A stretch of 64,000 bases of DNA from contig CANGFO010000002.1 of the NCBI GenBank assembly GCA_947453195.1, forward strand, positions 124,001 through 188,000, written 5' to 3'. Under the pieces are notes generated by a model that saw nothing but the letters and a program-made list of their open reading frames with translations, was not told the DNA's origin and ran no database searches. The translations under genes were made by a program, and so were the position numbers. The stretch comes from Flavobacteriaceae bacterium (GTDB taxonomy: Bacteria > Bacteroidota > Bacteroidia > Flavobacteriales > Flavobacteriaceae). Shown here one piece after another: positions 28,789 through 38,700 of the stretch (its first letter is position 1; each line of letters opens with the position of its first letter).

Positions 28789-29319
28789 CTATTTATCGTG
28801 TAAAGTGATTTTTCCGTCTTTACAGTCAGTAATTAACTGATCAATTTTTTCTTTGGTTAAATGCTCTTGGTAAAAATCTCCTAATTGCATCATTGGTGCA
28901 TAACCACAAGCACCTAGACATTCCACTCCGCGAACTTCAAATTGTCCGTCGGCAGTTGGTTCACCTACTTTTACTCCAAGTTTAGAACATGTGTAATCCA
29001 TTAAATCTTCAACCCCATTTTGACAACATGGCGAAGTTTGACAAAACTCAAACATGTATTTTCCAATTGGTCTTTGGTTAAACATGGTGTAAAAAGTCAC
29101 CACTTCAAAAACTTCAATAGGTTGTATTTCTAGAATTTCAGCTACTTTTATTTGTAAATCGGTGCTTAACCAATTGTCGTGTGCATCTTGAACTTCATGC
29201 AATACAGGAAGTAAAGCCGATTTCTTTTTGCCTTCTGGATAATGACTGATTAATTCATTGATGCGTGTCATCAAAGATTCAGTCATGTTTATTTCTTGTT
29301 GGATATTTGTTTTTTCCAT
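28789..29319 (-). CDS. nuoE: NADH-quinone oxidoreductase subunit E (2Fe-2S)
   Basis: The 176-residue thioredoxin-like ferredoxin binds one 2Fe-2S cluster through C-Q-T-S-P-C near residue 105 and C-L-G-A-C-G near residue 145. The motif E-V-V-T-F-Y-T-M-F-N is also typical of NuoE. A second in-frame ATG 11 codons downstream is an alternative start. The 80-base gap to nuoD contains a palindrome (29333-29383). Confidence 0.96.
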   Translation of the reverse strand: MEKTNIQQEINMTESLMTRINELISHYPEGKKKSALLPVLHEVQDAHDNWLSTDLQIKVAEILEIQPIEVFEVVTFYTMFNQRPIGKYMFEFCQTSPCCQNGVEDLMDYTCSKLGVKVGEPTADGQFEVRGVECLGACGYAPMMQLGDFYQEHLTKEKIDQLITDCKDGKITLHDK

Positions 29320-29332
29320 TTTTATTATTTTA

Positions 29333-29383
29333 AATTTTGAATTATAAATTTTAAATGGTTTGAATAATTTATAATTTAAAATT
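29333..29383. repeat. AT-rich palindrome between nuoD and nuoE
   Basis: Arms of 18 bases (29333-29350 and 29366-29383) pair at 17 of 18 positions around a 15-base loop. Both are built from AATT/ATAAATT words. The transcript could fold here in the middle of the operon. Similar words recur in other gaps, at 30638-30665, 31733-31757 and 48171-48197. Confidence 0.6.
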
Positions 29384-29400
29384 CATCATTTACAATTTCA

Positions 29401-30636
29401 TTATGCGTCTAATTCTCCTGCAATTACATTTAAACTGGATAATATTACAATAGCATCCGATAACATGCCACCTTTAATCATTTCGGTATACGCTTGGTAA
29501 TAAATAAAGCAAGGTCTTCTAAAGTGTAAACGGTATGGTGTTCTACTACCATCGGTTACTAAGTACATTCCTAATTCTCCGTTACCACCTTCTACAGCAT
29601 GATAAATTTCGGCAACCGGAACTGGAACTTCACCCATCACAATTTTGAAGTGATAAATTAAACTTTCCATATTGTGGTATACATCTTCTTTTGGAGGAAG
29701 GTAATAATCAGGAACATCAGCATGAATTGGACCTTCAGGTAATTTTGCTAATGCTTGACGGATGATGCTTATACTTTCCCAAACTTCTGCATTACGAACA
29801 CAAAAACGATCGTAAGTATCTCCTGATTTTCCTACCGGTACTTCAAAATCAAAGTCTTCATATGAAGAATAGGGTTGTGCTTTTCTTACATCATAATCAA
29901 TTCCTGCAGCTCTTAAATTCGGACCTGTTAATCCGTATTGCATAGCCAATTCCGCAGTTATTGGACCCACATTAACCGTACGATCAATAAAGATTCTGTT
30001 TCTTTCGAATAGGTTTTCAAATTCTTTCCAAGCAACTGGAAAATCTGTTAAGAAAGTATCTAATTTTTTGAATGCCTCTTCAGACCATTCTCTTTCAAAT
30101 CCACCAATTCTACCCATGTTGGTAGTCAATCGAGCACCACAAATTTCTTCGTAGATTTCGTATATTTTTTCTCTAAATTGAAATACATATAAAAATCCAG
30201 TATAGGCACCGGTATCAACACCAAGAATCGAATTACAAATTAAGTGATCTGCAATTCGAGCCAATTCCATTACGATAACTCTTAAATATTGAGCTCTTTT
30301 TGGAACTTCAATTTCTAAAAGTTTCTCAACTGTCATCCACCAGGCCATGTTATTGATAGGCGAAGAACAGTAGTTCATACGGTCTGTCAAGACATTTACT
30401 TGATAAAATGGACGGTTTTCTGCAATTTTTTCGAAGGCGCGATGAATGTAACCAATAGTTGGTTCTGCATCAAGAATTCGCTCTCCATCCATCAACAAGA
30501 TATTTTGAAAAATACCATGTGTTGCCGGGTGCGTTGGCCCAAGATTTAATATTGAAAGTTCGCTTCCGTCTTCGTTGCGCGTCTGTTCAATGATTTTGGC
30601 ATAGCGATGCTCTGGTAATAATAATAAGTCTGACAT
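29401..30636 (-). CDS. nuoD: NADH-quinone oxidoreductase subunit D
   Basis: The 411-residue subunit is the 49-kDa-type protein of the quinone site. It has the family signature G-P-T-H-P-A-T-H-G near residue 33, the G-Y-I-H-R segment with a conserved His, C-S-S-P-I-N-N-M-A-W and the C-terminal R-R-P-C-F region. With NuoB it forms the quinone-binding pocket. nuoC lies 27 bases upstream as a separate gene, not fused as in some proteobacteria. Confidence 0.97.
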   Translation of the reverse strand: MSDLLLLPEHRYAKIIEQTRNEDGSELSILNLGPTHPATHGIFQNILLMDGERILDAEPTIGYIHRAFEKIAENRPFYQVNVLTDRMNYCSSPINNMAWWMTVEKLLEIEVPKRAQYLRVIVMELARIADHLICNSILGVDTGAYTGFLYVFQFREKIYEIYEEICGARLTTNMGRIGGFEREWSEEAFKKLDTFLTDFPVAWKEFENLFERNRIFIDRTVNVGPITAELAMQYGLTGPNLRAAGIDYDVRKAQPYSSYEDFDFEVPVGKSGDTYDRFCVRNAEVWESISIIRQALAKLPEGPIHADVPDYYLPPKEDVYHNMESLIYHFKIVMGEVPVPVAEIYHAVEGGNGELGMYLVTDGSRTPYRLHFRRPCFIYYQAYTEMIKGGMLSDAIVILSSLNVIAGELDA

Positions 30637-30663
30637 CTTAAATTATAAATTGATAATTAATAA

Positions 30664-31185
30664 TTATCCATTATTTGCTGTTCTTCCAAAGAAACGATCG
30701 TCTTTATCTGTTCTTCCGCCGTCTTCCATCGGGAATTCTTTACGCATTGGATGAGAGACCATCTCAGGCATATTTAAAATTCGTTTCAATTGTGGATGAC
30801 CAATAAAATTAATGCCATAAAAATCGAAAGTTTCTCTTTCCATCCAATTGGCAGTTAAAAATAAATCGGTAATTGTATTTACTTCTGGATTTTCTCCAGA
30901 TAAATAAGTTGTGATTCTTAATCGAACATTTTCTACCCAATTGTGCATGTGATACACTACAGCAAACTGGTGGCTTGCTTCATTTTCTGGATAGTGCACT
31001 CCACATAAATCGGTTAAGAAATGGAAGTTTAAATCTTCTTCAACTTTAAGGGTTCGAATTACTTCGTGAATTGCATCAGGGGTAGCTTCGAAAGAAAAAA
31101 TATCGCGACTCATCTGAAAGTTCAAAACTTTATCGCCAAATGTTTTGATTAATTTTTCTTGTATTGTGTTCGTTACTAAAGCCAT
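30664..31185 (-). CDS. nuoC: NADH-quinone oxidoreductase subunit C
   Basis: The 173-residue subunit carries the 30-kDa family signature E-R-E-T-F-D-F-Y-G-I-N-F-I-G-H-P near residue 130, followed by K-R-I-L. It is a structural subunit of the peripheral arm. One base separates it from nuoB. Confidence 0.96.
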   Translation of the reverse strand: MALVTNTIQEKLIKTFGDKVLNFQMSRDIFSFEATPDAIHEVIRTLKVEEDLNFHFLTDLCGVHYPENEASHQFAVVYHMHNWVENVRLRITTYLSGENPEVNTITDLFLTANWMERETFDFYGINFIGHPQLKRILNMPEMVSHPMRKEFPMEDGGRTDKDDRFFGRTANNG

Positions 31186-31186
31186 A

Positions 31187-31732
31187 TTATAGGTTATAAG
31201 AAGCTAATAATTCTTTATATTCTGGAGAATTTCTTCGTCTTACCGATTCGTTCTTTACCAATTCTTGCAACTGCATTACGCCATCTACAATTTGTTCTGG
31301 TCTTGGAGGACAACCCGGAACATATACATCTACAGGAATCACTTTATCGATTCCTTGTAAAACAGAATAAGTGTCAAAAACCCCACCCGAAGTAGCACAA
31401 GCACCTACAGCAATTACCCATCTTGGCTCGCTCATTTGCTCGTATACTTGACGTAAAATAGGGGCCATTTTTTTAGAAATAGTACCCATAACTAACAACA
31501 TATCCGCTTGACGAGGAGAAAAACTCACACGCTCCATACCAAAACGAGCTAAGTCATAATGCGATGCCATTGTTGCCATGAACTCAATTCCGCAGCAAGA
31601 AGTTGCAAATGGAAGAGGCCAAAGCGAATTGGCTCTAGCTAATCCAACAACATCATTAAGCTTTGTTGCGAAAAATCCTTCTCCTGTAACTCCTTCTGGA
31701 GGAGCAACCATATTTATTTTAGAATCACTCAT
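31187..31732 (-). CDS. nuoB: NADH-quinone oxidoreductase subunit B (cluster N2)
   Basis: The cysteine ligands of cluster N2 lie in T-S-C-C-G-I-E-F-M, in G-A-C-A-T-S-G-G and in P-G-C-P-P-R-P-E. I chose the ATG at 31732 (M-S-D-S-K-I-N-M-V), giving 181 residues. An ATG 8 codons upstream (31756) is possible but falls in an AT-rich repeat-like gap after nuoA and adds no conserved sequence. Confidence 0.96.
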   Translation of the reverse strand: MSDSKINMVAPPEGVTGEGFFATKLNDVVGLARANSLWPLPFATSCCGIEFMATMASHYDLARFGMERVSFSPRQADMLLVMGTISKKMAPILRQVYEQMSEPRWVIAVGACATSGGVFDTYSVLQGIDKVIPVDVYVPGCPPRPEQIVDGVMQLQELVKNESVRRRNSPEYKELLASYNL

Positions 31733-31762
31733 TTTATAATTCGTAATTAAATTCAATATTTA

Positions 31763-32128
31763 TTATTCCCACTCTAGGGCTTTCTTTTTGATAATATAAA
31801 AGAAACCCACCAAAAGCAATAGCATAAAAACAATCATTTTAACCATTCCGTCTAGGCCTAATTCCTTAAAATTGACTGCCCAAGGATATAAAAAGATAAC
31901 CTCTACATCAAACAGCACAAAAAGTATGGCAACTAAAAAGTATTTTACGGAAAATGGGATACGGGCATTTCCTACAGATTCAATTCCGCACTCAAAGTTT
32001 TTATCTTTGTTTTTTGAATGTCTTTTTGGACCTAAAAAGCTTGATCCAATGATAGTTGCAACAACAAATCCTATTGCAAGAAGTGCTTGCATTAGTATTG
32101 GAATATAGTCATGTTGTGTAGATTGCAT
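31763..32128 (-). CDS. nuoA: NADH-quinone oxidoreductase subunit A
   Basis: The 121-residue, three-helix protein shows the NuoA loop K-N-F-E-C-G-I-E-S-V-G-N-A-R and F-D-V-E-V-I-F-L-Y-P-W-A. It is the first gene of the operon, which runs nuoA-B-C-D-E-F, a cargo gene, then nuoG-H-I-J-K-L-M-N. A good promoter lies 35-67 bases before its ATG. Confidence 0.97.
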   Translation of the reverse strand: MQSTQHDYIPILMQALLAIGFVVATIIGSSFLGPKRHSKNKDKNFECGIESVGNARIPFSVKYFLVAILFVLFDVEVIFLYPWAVNFKELGLDGMVKMIVFMLLLLVGFFYIIKKKALEWE

Positions 32129-32162
32129 AGTATAAATTTTTTAGTCTTATTCAAAATCCGTA

Positions 32163-32195
32163 CAAATATACACTGCATTATTTAATTCGCAAAAA
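32163..32195 (-). promoter_or_regulatory. Promoter of the nuo operon
   Basis: On the minus strand, TTTTTG (32195-32190) is followed after 19 bases by TATATTTG (32170-32163). This is a full match to the Flavobacterium consensus TTG-N19-TAnnTTTG. Confidence 0.75.
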
Positions 32196-32274
32196 GCTAG
32201 GGTTAAACGTTTCTTATTTATTGCTTAAAAACACTTATTTAAACAGATTCTAAATAAAGTAATTAAGCATAAAA

Positions 32275-32300
32275 AAACGCCCCGATAATTCGGGGCGTTT
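32275..32300 (-). terminator. Terminator after the cold-shock gene
   Basis: A perfect 11-base GC-rich stem (AAACGCCCCGA / TCGGGGCGTTT) with a 4-base loop is followed by T on the minus strand. It separates the cold-shock gene from the nuo promoter. Confidence 0.85.
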
Positions 32301-32331
32301 AACCATTGAGGTAACCAAAAAATAATATATA

Positions 32332-32532
32332 TTAGTCTTCGATAACTACTACTTGAGCAGCCACTTTACCTTTTCTTCCTTCTTCTTCTTCGTAAGAAAC
32401 TTTATCACCTTCGTTTAGTGATTCCGCTTTAATACCTGTAGCATGAACGAAAATGTCTTTTCCATTTTCATCATCTGTAATGAATCCGTAACCTTTTGAT
32501 TCATTGAAAAATTTAACTGTTCCTGTGCGCAT
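32332..32532 (-). CDS. Cold-shock-domain protein
   Basis: The 66-residue single-domain protein has the RNA-binding motifs G-T-V-K-F-F-N-E-S-K-G-Y-G-F-I near the start and D-I-F-V-H in the middle. It binds single-stranded RNA or DNA and probably acts as an RNA chaperone. The start at 32532 (M-R-T-G-T-V) is the family norm. An upstream in-frame ATG at 32562 overlaps the promoter -7 box, so it is unlikely. The inferred 5' leader is only about 20 bases, unlike the long thermosensing leader of E. coli cspA. Confidence 0.95.
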   Translation of the reverse strand: MRTGTVKFFNESKGYGFITDDENGKDIFVHATGIKAESLNEGDKVSYEEEEGRKGKVAAQVVVIED

Positions 32533-32559
32533 TTTATAATGTAAAAAATTAATAATGTT

Positions 32560-32589
32560 CAAAGATATACTTATTTATGACATAGCAAA
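32560..32589 (-). promoter_or_regulatory. Promoter of the cold-shock gene
   Basis: On the minus strand, TTTG (32589-32586) is followed after 18 bases by TATCTTTG (32567-32560), a close match to TTG-N19-TAnnTTTG. It lies 28 bases before the ATG. Confidence 0.65.
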
Positions 32590-32684
32590 CAAAAAATAAA
32601 TAAAAAATGAAAATATTTTTAACAAAGTTGATTTATAAATGAATGATTTTCAGGCAAATGTTTGAATAATTTTCAATAAATTAA

Positions 32685-32730
32685 ATTAGAAAGCAGTTAT
32701 TTAATATTTTTTAAATAACTGCTTTCTAAT
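32685..32730 (-). terminator. Long hairpin after aspS, probable terminator
   Basis: A perfect 19-base stem (32685-32703 with 32712-32730) around an 8-base T-rich loop lies about 20 bases after the aspS stop. The outer arm and the bases beyond are AT-rich on the minus strand, which fits intrinsic termination. Confidence 0.7.
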
Positions 32731-32751
32731 TAGTTGCGAATTTGATATTAA

Positions 32752-34503
32752 TTACTTCATATCCAATTTGATATGTAATTCGTTCAATTGCAATTCATCA
32801 ATTACTGAAGGAGCGTCAATCATTACATCTCTACCAGAATTGTTTTTTGGGAAGGCAATAAAATCTCTAATAGTTTCTTGACCACCAAGAATAGCTACCA
32901 ATCGATCCAATCCAAAGGCTAAACCTCCGTGTGGTGGTGCTCCAAATTGGAAGGCATCCATTAAGAAACCAAATTGATTTCTTGCTTCTTCTTCAGTGAA
33001 ACCTAAATATTTAAACATCAATTGTTGGGTTGCTTTATCGTGAATACGAATTGAACCTCCTCCAATTTCATTTCCATTCAATACCATATCGTAGGCATTC
33101 GCACGAACTTTACCTGGGTTGGTTGCTAGCAATTCCATATCTTCTGGTTTAGGAGATGTAAACGGATGGTGCATTGCATGCCATCTTCCTGATTCTTCAT
33201 CTAATTCTAATAATGGAAAATCAACTACCCATAACGGAGCAAATTCGGCTGGATTTCTTAATCCCAAACGCGTTGCTAATTCCATTCTCAATGCTGAAAG
33301 TTGCGTTCTTGTTTTATCTGCTGGACCCGAAAGCACAAAAATCATATCACCCGCTTTAGCACCTGTAGCTTTTGCCCATTGCACTAAATCGGCTTGATCG
33401 TAAAATTTATCTACCGATGATTTAAAAGTTCCGTCTTCTTCACATTTTACATAAACCATTCCTGTAGCACCAATTTGTGGACGTCTTACCCAGTCAATTA
33501 AGGCATCTATTTCTTTTCTTGTAAAAGTTGCGCAACCCGGAGCAGCAATACCAACTACTAATTCGGCCGAGTTAAATACCGGAAATTCTTTATGTTGTGC
33601 AACGGAATTTAATTCGCCAAATTCCATTCCGAAACGGATATCTGGTTTGTCATTCCCGTAAGTTTTCATGGCGTGATCGTAAGTCATTCTTGGGAATTTC
33701 TCAACATCCAATCCGTGTATTTCTTTCAGTAAATGACGGGTTAATCCTTCAAAAACATTTAAGATATCTTCTTGTTCTACAAAGGCCATTTCACAGTCAA
33801 TTTGAGTGAACTCTGGCTGTCTATCGGCACGCAAATCTTCATCTCGGAAACATTTCACAATTTGAAAATATTTATCCATTCCACCCACCATCAATAACTG
33901 TTTGAAAGTCTGTGGTGATTGCGGAAGCGCATAAAATTGTCCTTCGTTCATTCTACTAGGCACCACAAAATCTCTTGCTCCTTCGGGAGTAGATTTAATT
34001 AAATAAGGCGTTTCAACTTCGCAGAAATCTAAATTAGAAAGGTAATTTCTAACTGCTTGCGCTACTTTATGACGAAAAAGTAAACTATTTTTTACCGGGT
34101 TTCTTCTAATATCTAGGTAACGGTATTTCATTCGGATGTCTTCACCACCGTCGGTTTCATCTTCAATAGTAAACGGTGGAGTTAAGGAAGCATTAAGAAT
34201 TGTCATTTCAGTAACCAAAATTTCGATATCTCCCGTTGGGATATTTTTATTTTTGGCTTCACGCTCAATAACGGTTCCTTTTACCTGAATTACAAATTCT
34301 CTTCCAAGAGTTTTAGCCAATTCGAAAACGCTTTTTTCTGAACGACTTTCGTCAAATAATAATTGCGTAATCCCATAACGGTCGCGCAAATCAACCCAAT
34401 TCATGAATCCTTTATCTCTTGATTTTTGAACCCACCCCGCAAGGGTAACTTGGGTATTGACATGACTAGCGTTTAATTCGCCACAATTATGACTTCTATA
34501 CAT
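32752..34503 (-). CDS. aspS: Aspartyl-tRNA synthetase
   Basis: The 583-residue class II synthetase attaches aspartate to tRNA-Asp. An N-terminal OB-fold ([12 protein letters not shown] near residue 25) binds the anticodon. The catalytic core has motif 2 [16 protein letters not shown], and motif 3 G-L-A-F-G-L-D-R near the C-terminus. I chose the ATG at 34503 ([10 protein letters not shown]). A longer frame from 34551 would start inside the candidate promoter and adds a non-conserved leader. Confidence 0.97.
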   Translation of the reverse strand: MYRSHNCGELNASHVNTQVTLAGWVQKSRDKGFMNWVDLRDRYGITQLLFDESRSEKSVFELAKTLGREFVIQVKGTVIEREAKNKNIPTGDIEILVTEMTILNASLTPPFTIEDETDGGEDIRMKYRYLDIRRNPVKNSLLFRHKVAQAVRNYLSNLDFCEVETPYLIKSTPEGARDFVVPSRMNEGQFYALPQSPQTFKQLLMVGGMDKYFQIVKCFRDEDLRADRQPEFTQIDCEMAFVEQEDILNVFEGLTRHLLKEIHGLDVEKFPRMTYDHAMKTYGNDKPDIRFGMEFGELNSVAQHKEFPVFNSAELVVGIAAPGCATFTRKEIDALIDWVRRPQIGATGMVYVKCEEDGTFKSSVDKFYDQADLVQWAKATGAKAGDMIFVLSGPADKTRTQLSALRMELATRLGLRNPAEFAPLWVVDFPLLELDEESGRWHAMHHPFTSPKPEDMELLATNPGKVRANAYDMVLNGNEIGGGSIRIHDKATQQLMFKYLGFTEEEARNQFGFLMDAFQFGAPPHGGLAFGLDRLVAILGGQETIRDFIAFPKNNSGRDVMIDAPSVIDELQLNELHIKLDMK

Positions 34504-34548
34504 TTGGATTTTTTTTATAAATAACAGTTCAACCTTCGGTCTCGGATG

Positions 34549-34556
34549 CAAAAGTA
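34549..34556 (-). promoter_or_regulatory. Probable -7 box for aspS
   Basis: On the minus strand this reads TACTTTTG, an exact TAnnTTTG, 46 bases before the aspS ATG. A good -33 TTG is not evident at the right distance. Confidence 0.45.
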
Positions 34557-34611
34557 AAAAACTTCCAACGAAATAAACACTAAATTTTTCTTAATGATGA
34601 AATGGCATAAA

Positions 34612-34629
34612 TAAATTTGTATACATTTG
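34612..34629 (+). promoter_or_regulatory. Two possible -7 boxes for the second TlpA-like gene
   Basis: TAAATTTG (34612-34619) and TACATTTG (34622-34629) both match TAnnTTTG and lie 28-45 bases before the ATG at 34657. No clear -33 TTG is visible, so which one is used cannot be told. Confidence 0.45.
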
Positions 34630-34656
34630 GTTTTATTAATTATCAAAAAAAATAAT

Positions 34657-35652
34657 ATGAAAAAAATAGTTTTTATTCTTTGCGCATTTGTAATGACTTT
34701 TATGGGTTTTGCTCAGGACAAATTGAATTTTCAGGCAGAAATTGCCAACAGAAATGGTGATATGATTTACATCAAAACACCTGGAAACAAGATTGTAAAA
34801 GAAATTAAAGTAAACGACAAAGGTGTTTTTGTCAGCTCTTTTTCAATAGATACAGGGTTATATCTTTTGTTTGATGGTTCTGAGTATACCATTGTGTTTT
34901 TAAAAAATGGCTTTGATCTTTCTCTTAAAATGGATGCAAAAAAGTTTGACGAAAGTATTGTTTACTCTGGAAAAGGAGAAAAAGAAAATAATTATTTAGC
35001 TCAAAAATCGCTTATAAATGAAAATTATGAAAGCAAAATGAGCGAAATTAAAGATGAGAATGCATTTGCAGATTTGATAGCAAGTTTTAAAAATGAATTC
35101 AAAGTTAAGTTAGATGCCGGAGGATATGATGCTGATTTTGTTAAAGAAGCAAATAAATTAGTAGAAAGCGAAAGTAAAAACATGCAATCTCAATTTGCAG
35201 AAGTATTGAAATTATCTAAGATTAAAGGTACTGTTTCGCCAAGTTTTAATTATGAAAATGTTGCAGGAGAGAAAGTAAAATTGGAAGATCTTCGTGGGAA
35301 ATATGTTTATATAGATGTATGGGCAACTTGGTGTGGACCTTGTAGAGGAGAAATTCCTTCATTGGCACGAATTGAAGAAAAATACCACGACAAAAAAATA
35401 GCTTTTGTTAGTATTTCTGTTGATGAAGATAAAGACCACGAGAAATGGAAAAAATTTGTAACCGATAAAAAATTAGGTGGTATCCAATTGTTTGCTGATA
35501 AAAATTGGTATTCAAGTTTTATTACTGCATTCGGAATTAATTCTATCCCAAGATTTATATTAATTGATCCACAAGGAGTTGTGCTTAGTGCCGATGAGTT
35601 AAGACCATCTGACCTTCGATTGCAAGTAAAATTAGACGGTTTATTGAAGTAA
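34657..35652 (+). CDS. TlpA-like thiol-disulfide oxidoreductase
   Basis: The 331-residue protein starts with a signal peptide (M-K-K-I-V-F-I-L-C-A-F to G-F-A-Q, residue 20). Residues about 22-110 resemble a DUF4369-like beta domain, 110-190 are helical and charged, and 195-331 form a thioredoxin fold. The active site W-A-T-W-C226-G-P-C229 has the canonical CGPC, unlike the CGHC of the relative at 10917. N-S-I-P at the cis-proline is also visible. It probably keeps envelope proteins or haem/cytochrome precursors reduced; the partner is unknown. The ATG at 34627 would put a charged decapeptide before the signal peptide and overlaps a promoter box, so I chose 34657. Confidence 0.88.
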   Translation: MKKIVFILCAFVMTFMGFAQDKLNFQAEIANRNGDMIYIKTPGNKIVKEIKVNDKGVFVSSFSIDTGLYLLFDGSEYTIVFLKNGFDLSLKMDAKKFDESIVYSGKGEKENNYLAQKSLINENYESKMSEIKDENAFADLIASFKNEFKVKLDAGGYDADFVKEANKLVESESKNMQSQFAEVLKLSKIKGTVSPSFNYENVAGEKVKLEDLRGKYVYIDVWATWCGPCRGEIPSLARIEEKYHDKKIAFVSISVDEDKDHEKWKKFVTDKKLGGIQLFADKNWYSSFITAFGINSIPRFILIDPQGVVLSADELRPSDLRLQVKLDGLLK

Positions 35653-35670
35653 TTTCAATTTATTAATAGT

Positions 35671-35702
35671 AAAAAAGGCGTTTCTCATGAAACGCCTTTT
35701 TT
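35671..35702. terminator. Bidirectional terminator between convergent genes
   Basis: A perfect 13-base stem (AAAAAAGGCGTTT / AAACGCCTTTTTT) with a 6-base loop has T runs on both strands. It lies between the TlpA-like gene (plus) and the RND pump (minus) and can serve both. Confidence 0.85.
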
Positions 35703-35721
35703 GTTTACACTCTTTATATTT

Positions 35722-35746
35722 GTCACATTGAGCTTGTCGAAATGAC
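35722..35746. repeat. Short intergenic repeat-like element
   Basis: The core CATTGAGCTTGTCGAAATG (35726-35744) is framed by GTCA and TGAC. Reverse-complemented it contains TTCGACAAGCTCA, a word I remember as frequent between genes in many Bacteroidota genomes. It sits between the terminator and the RND gene stop. Single copy here, so the repeat status is from memory. Confidence 0.4.
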
Positions 35747-35759
35747 CGAAGAAATTAAA

Positions 35760-38700
35760 TTATTCTTCAGCACTTAATCGCGTTAGTCTTCTATCACGCA
35801 GCCAATATTTCGTTCTTTTTACTAAGTAGAACATTACCGGTACCATAACTAAAGTCAAAACCGTTGCATAGGTTAATCCGAAGATGATGGTCCATGCTAA
35901 TGGTCCCCAGAACATTACATTATCTCCACCCATAAACAAGTGCGGATTTAAATCGGTTACCAACGAGAAGAAGTCAAAGTTCAATCCAATGGCTAGCGGA
36001 ATTAACCCCAATACTGCAGTTAAAGCCGTTAACAACACCGGGCGTAAACGTGATTTCCCCGATTCGATAATTACTTCTTTTATTTCTTCTAAGGTTAAAT
36101 CATCATGGCTTTCAAGATGTTTGTCGGCCACTTTTTTATCCAATAACAATACAAAGAAGTCCATTAATACGATTCCGTTTTTCACTACAATTCCGGCAAG
36201 TGAGATAATTCCCATCATGGTCATTAAGATCACGAAATCCATATTTGCAATGACATAACCATAAAATACCCCACTAAAACTTAGTAATACAGTGAATAAG
36301 ATTACAATAGTTTTAGAAACCGAATTAAACTGCAATACGATGATTATGGTTATTCCGGCCAAGGCTAAAAATAACGCATACATTAAGAAACTTTGGTTTT
36401 TACCTTGTTCTTCTTGCACACCAGAAAACGAATAAGTCGTTCCTTTTGGTAATTCATACCCTTTTAATTCCGTTTGAATTTGTTTGGTAATGGCATCTCC
36501 ATTATAACCAGTCAAAACATTAGAGTAAATGGTCATAATTCGTTTTTGATTCTTTCTCTTAATCTGATTGTAAGTAGCCGTTTTCTCTGTATGGGATACC
36601 GCCGAAATAGGCACTTGAACAATTTGACCGTTGTTTTGATTTCTAAACGTTAACGATTGGTTGAACAAGATGTTTTCGTTTTTACGTTGGTCTTCTTGCA
36701 TACGCATCGTAATTTTATAATCGTCATCTCCTTCTTTATAAGTAGAAATCTCTTGACCGTATAAAGAACGACGTAAATTAAATCCGAGTTGCCCGGTTGA
36801 AACTCCAATGCTTCCCGCATTCACACGATCTACTTTTACTTCAAGCTCCGGACTTTCTTTATTCACGTCAATATTTAAGCGTTCAATACCCGGAATATTT
36901 TTAGACTCAATGAAAGCAATCATTTTGTTTGCTTCTTTAAGCATCACATCATAATCGGTTCCCGAAAGTTGTACACTAATAGGATATCCTGCAGGAGGTC
37001 CGTTGGCATCTTTTTCAACCGTAACTTTTGCCCCGGCAATTCCTTTTACTTTAGATCGAATTTCTTCAAGTACATCTGTGGTATTTACTCCTCTTCTTAA
37101 TTTAAATTCCGAGAAATTTACAGTTACTTTTCCCTTGTATGGCGTTTCAGAAGCCGAACCTGCATCTACATTTGGGTTGCCAGCACCTTTTCCAACCTGG
37201 GAAACAATAGATTCTGCCAAGAAGTTTTTCTTGTCTTTTGATGTCGGATCGATGTATTTATTAAGGGTAGCAATTACTTGTTTTTCTACAAATAGCGTCG
37301 CTTTATTTGTTTTTTGAATGTCGGTTCCCTGTGGATATTCAATGTAAGTGATTACTTGTCTTGGGATATTTTCAGGGAAAAACAACACTTTTCTCGGGAA
37401 AATTCCCAATAAAATAAAAGAGAAAAACAACATTCCAATAATTGTTCCAAGGGCAATCCAAGACTTTCTTCCTGTTAGAATTTTCGCCAAAAATATTTTA
37501 TATTTTTCTTCCATTCTTGGAAAAAAACTGTGCTGAAAATCTTGTGTCCATTGGTATAATTTCACTTTATACAACCACATTAACCCTAATGAAATTATAG
37601 CTAAGTGACCTATGGCCCGCATAAATTTGGAATCATTAATATTTCCAAGAACAACAAAAATAACAGCAATAATTGTAAATAAAATAGTGTATTTTTTGGC
37701 TGTTTTCTTGGTTACATTTTTATCCTCAATATCCATAGAACCTCCCGTCATGGCAGCATTCACAACCATCGCCACGAATAACGATGCCGATAAAGTCACG
37801 GTTAAGGTAATTGGAAAATATTTCATGAATTTACCCATGGTTCCTGGCCATAACGCAAAGGGTAAAAAGGCCATTAAAGTAGTTGCTGTAGATGAAATTA
37901 CAGGCCATGCGATTTCGCCAATACCAATTTTAGATGCTTGAACGCGCGTCATTCCTTTTTTCATGTTGGCAAAAACATTGTCAACTACTACAATCCCATC
38001 ATCAACAAGCATCCCTAATCCCATAACCAATCCGAAAAGTACCATGGTATTTAAAGTCAAGCCAAAGGCTGATAAAATTGTAAATGCCATAAGCATAGAA
38101 AGCGGAATTGCCGCTCCCACAAACAACGAATTACGCAATCCCATAGTAAACATCAACACAATCATAACTAGTATAATACCAAAAATAATGTGGTTTGAAA
38201 GTTCATTTACTTGATGTTCTACACGGGAAGATTGGTCGTTAGAAAGTTCCATTTTTAAGTTGGATGGCAAATAAGAAGCTTTTGCTTTTTCTAATTTTTC
38301 TTTTACTTGCTCAATAGCAGAAATCATGTTTTGATTGGAACGCTTTTTTACATTCAGCATCACTACTTCGGTTCCTTTTTCACGAGCATAGGTGGTTTTT
38401 TCTTTTTCTTTAAAACTAACTTTTGCTATATCTCTGAGGTAGACGGTACCTCCAAAAGATTTCACTACGATGTTTTCTAATTCTTTCGGATCTTTAATTT
38501 CACCTACAATTCGAATGTTATTTCTAGAACCTTGAGAGATTAAATTTCCCCCCGAAAGTGTCATGTTTTCGTATTTAACGGCATTCTGAATCTCGTCAAA
38601 GGAAACTTGAGCAGCGGTCATTTTGAAAATATCAACCGCAATTTCCACCTCTTTATCATCCACTCCAAGGATATCCACTTTTTTAACTTCGGGAACTTCT

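Noticed and set aside
32752..34551. A longer aspS starting at 34551
   Set aside because: The added 16 residues are not conserved and the region contains the likely promoter -7 box.
35884..36258. A 124-codon open frame on the plus strand
   Set aside because: Antisense to the RND pump's conserved C-terminal helices; no independent signal such as a promoter.
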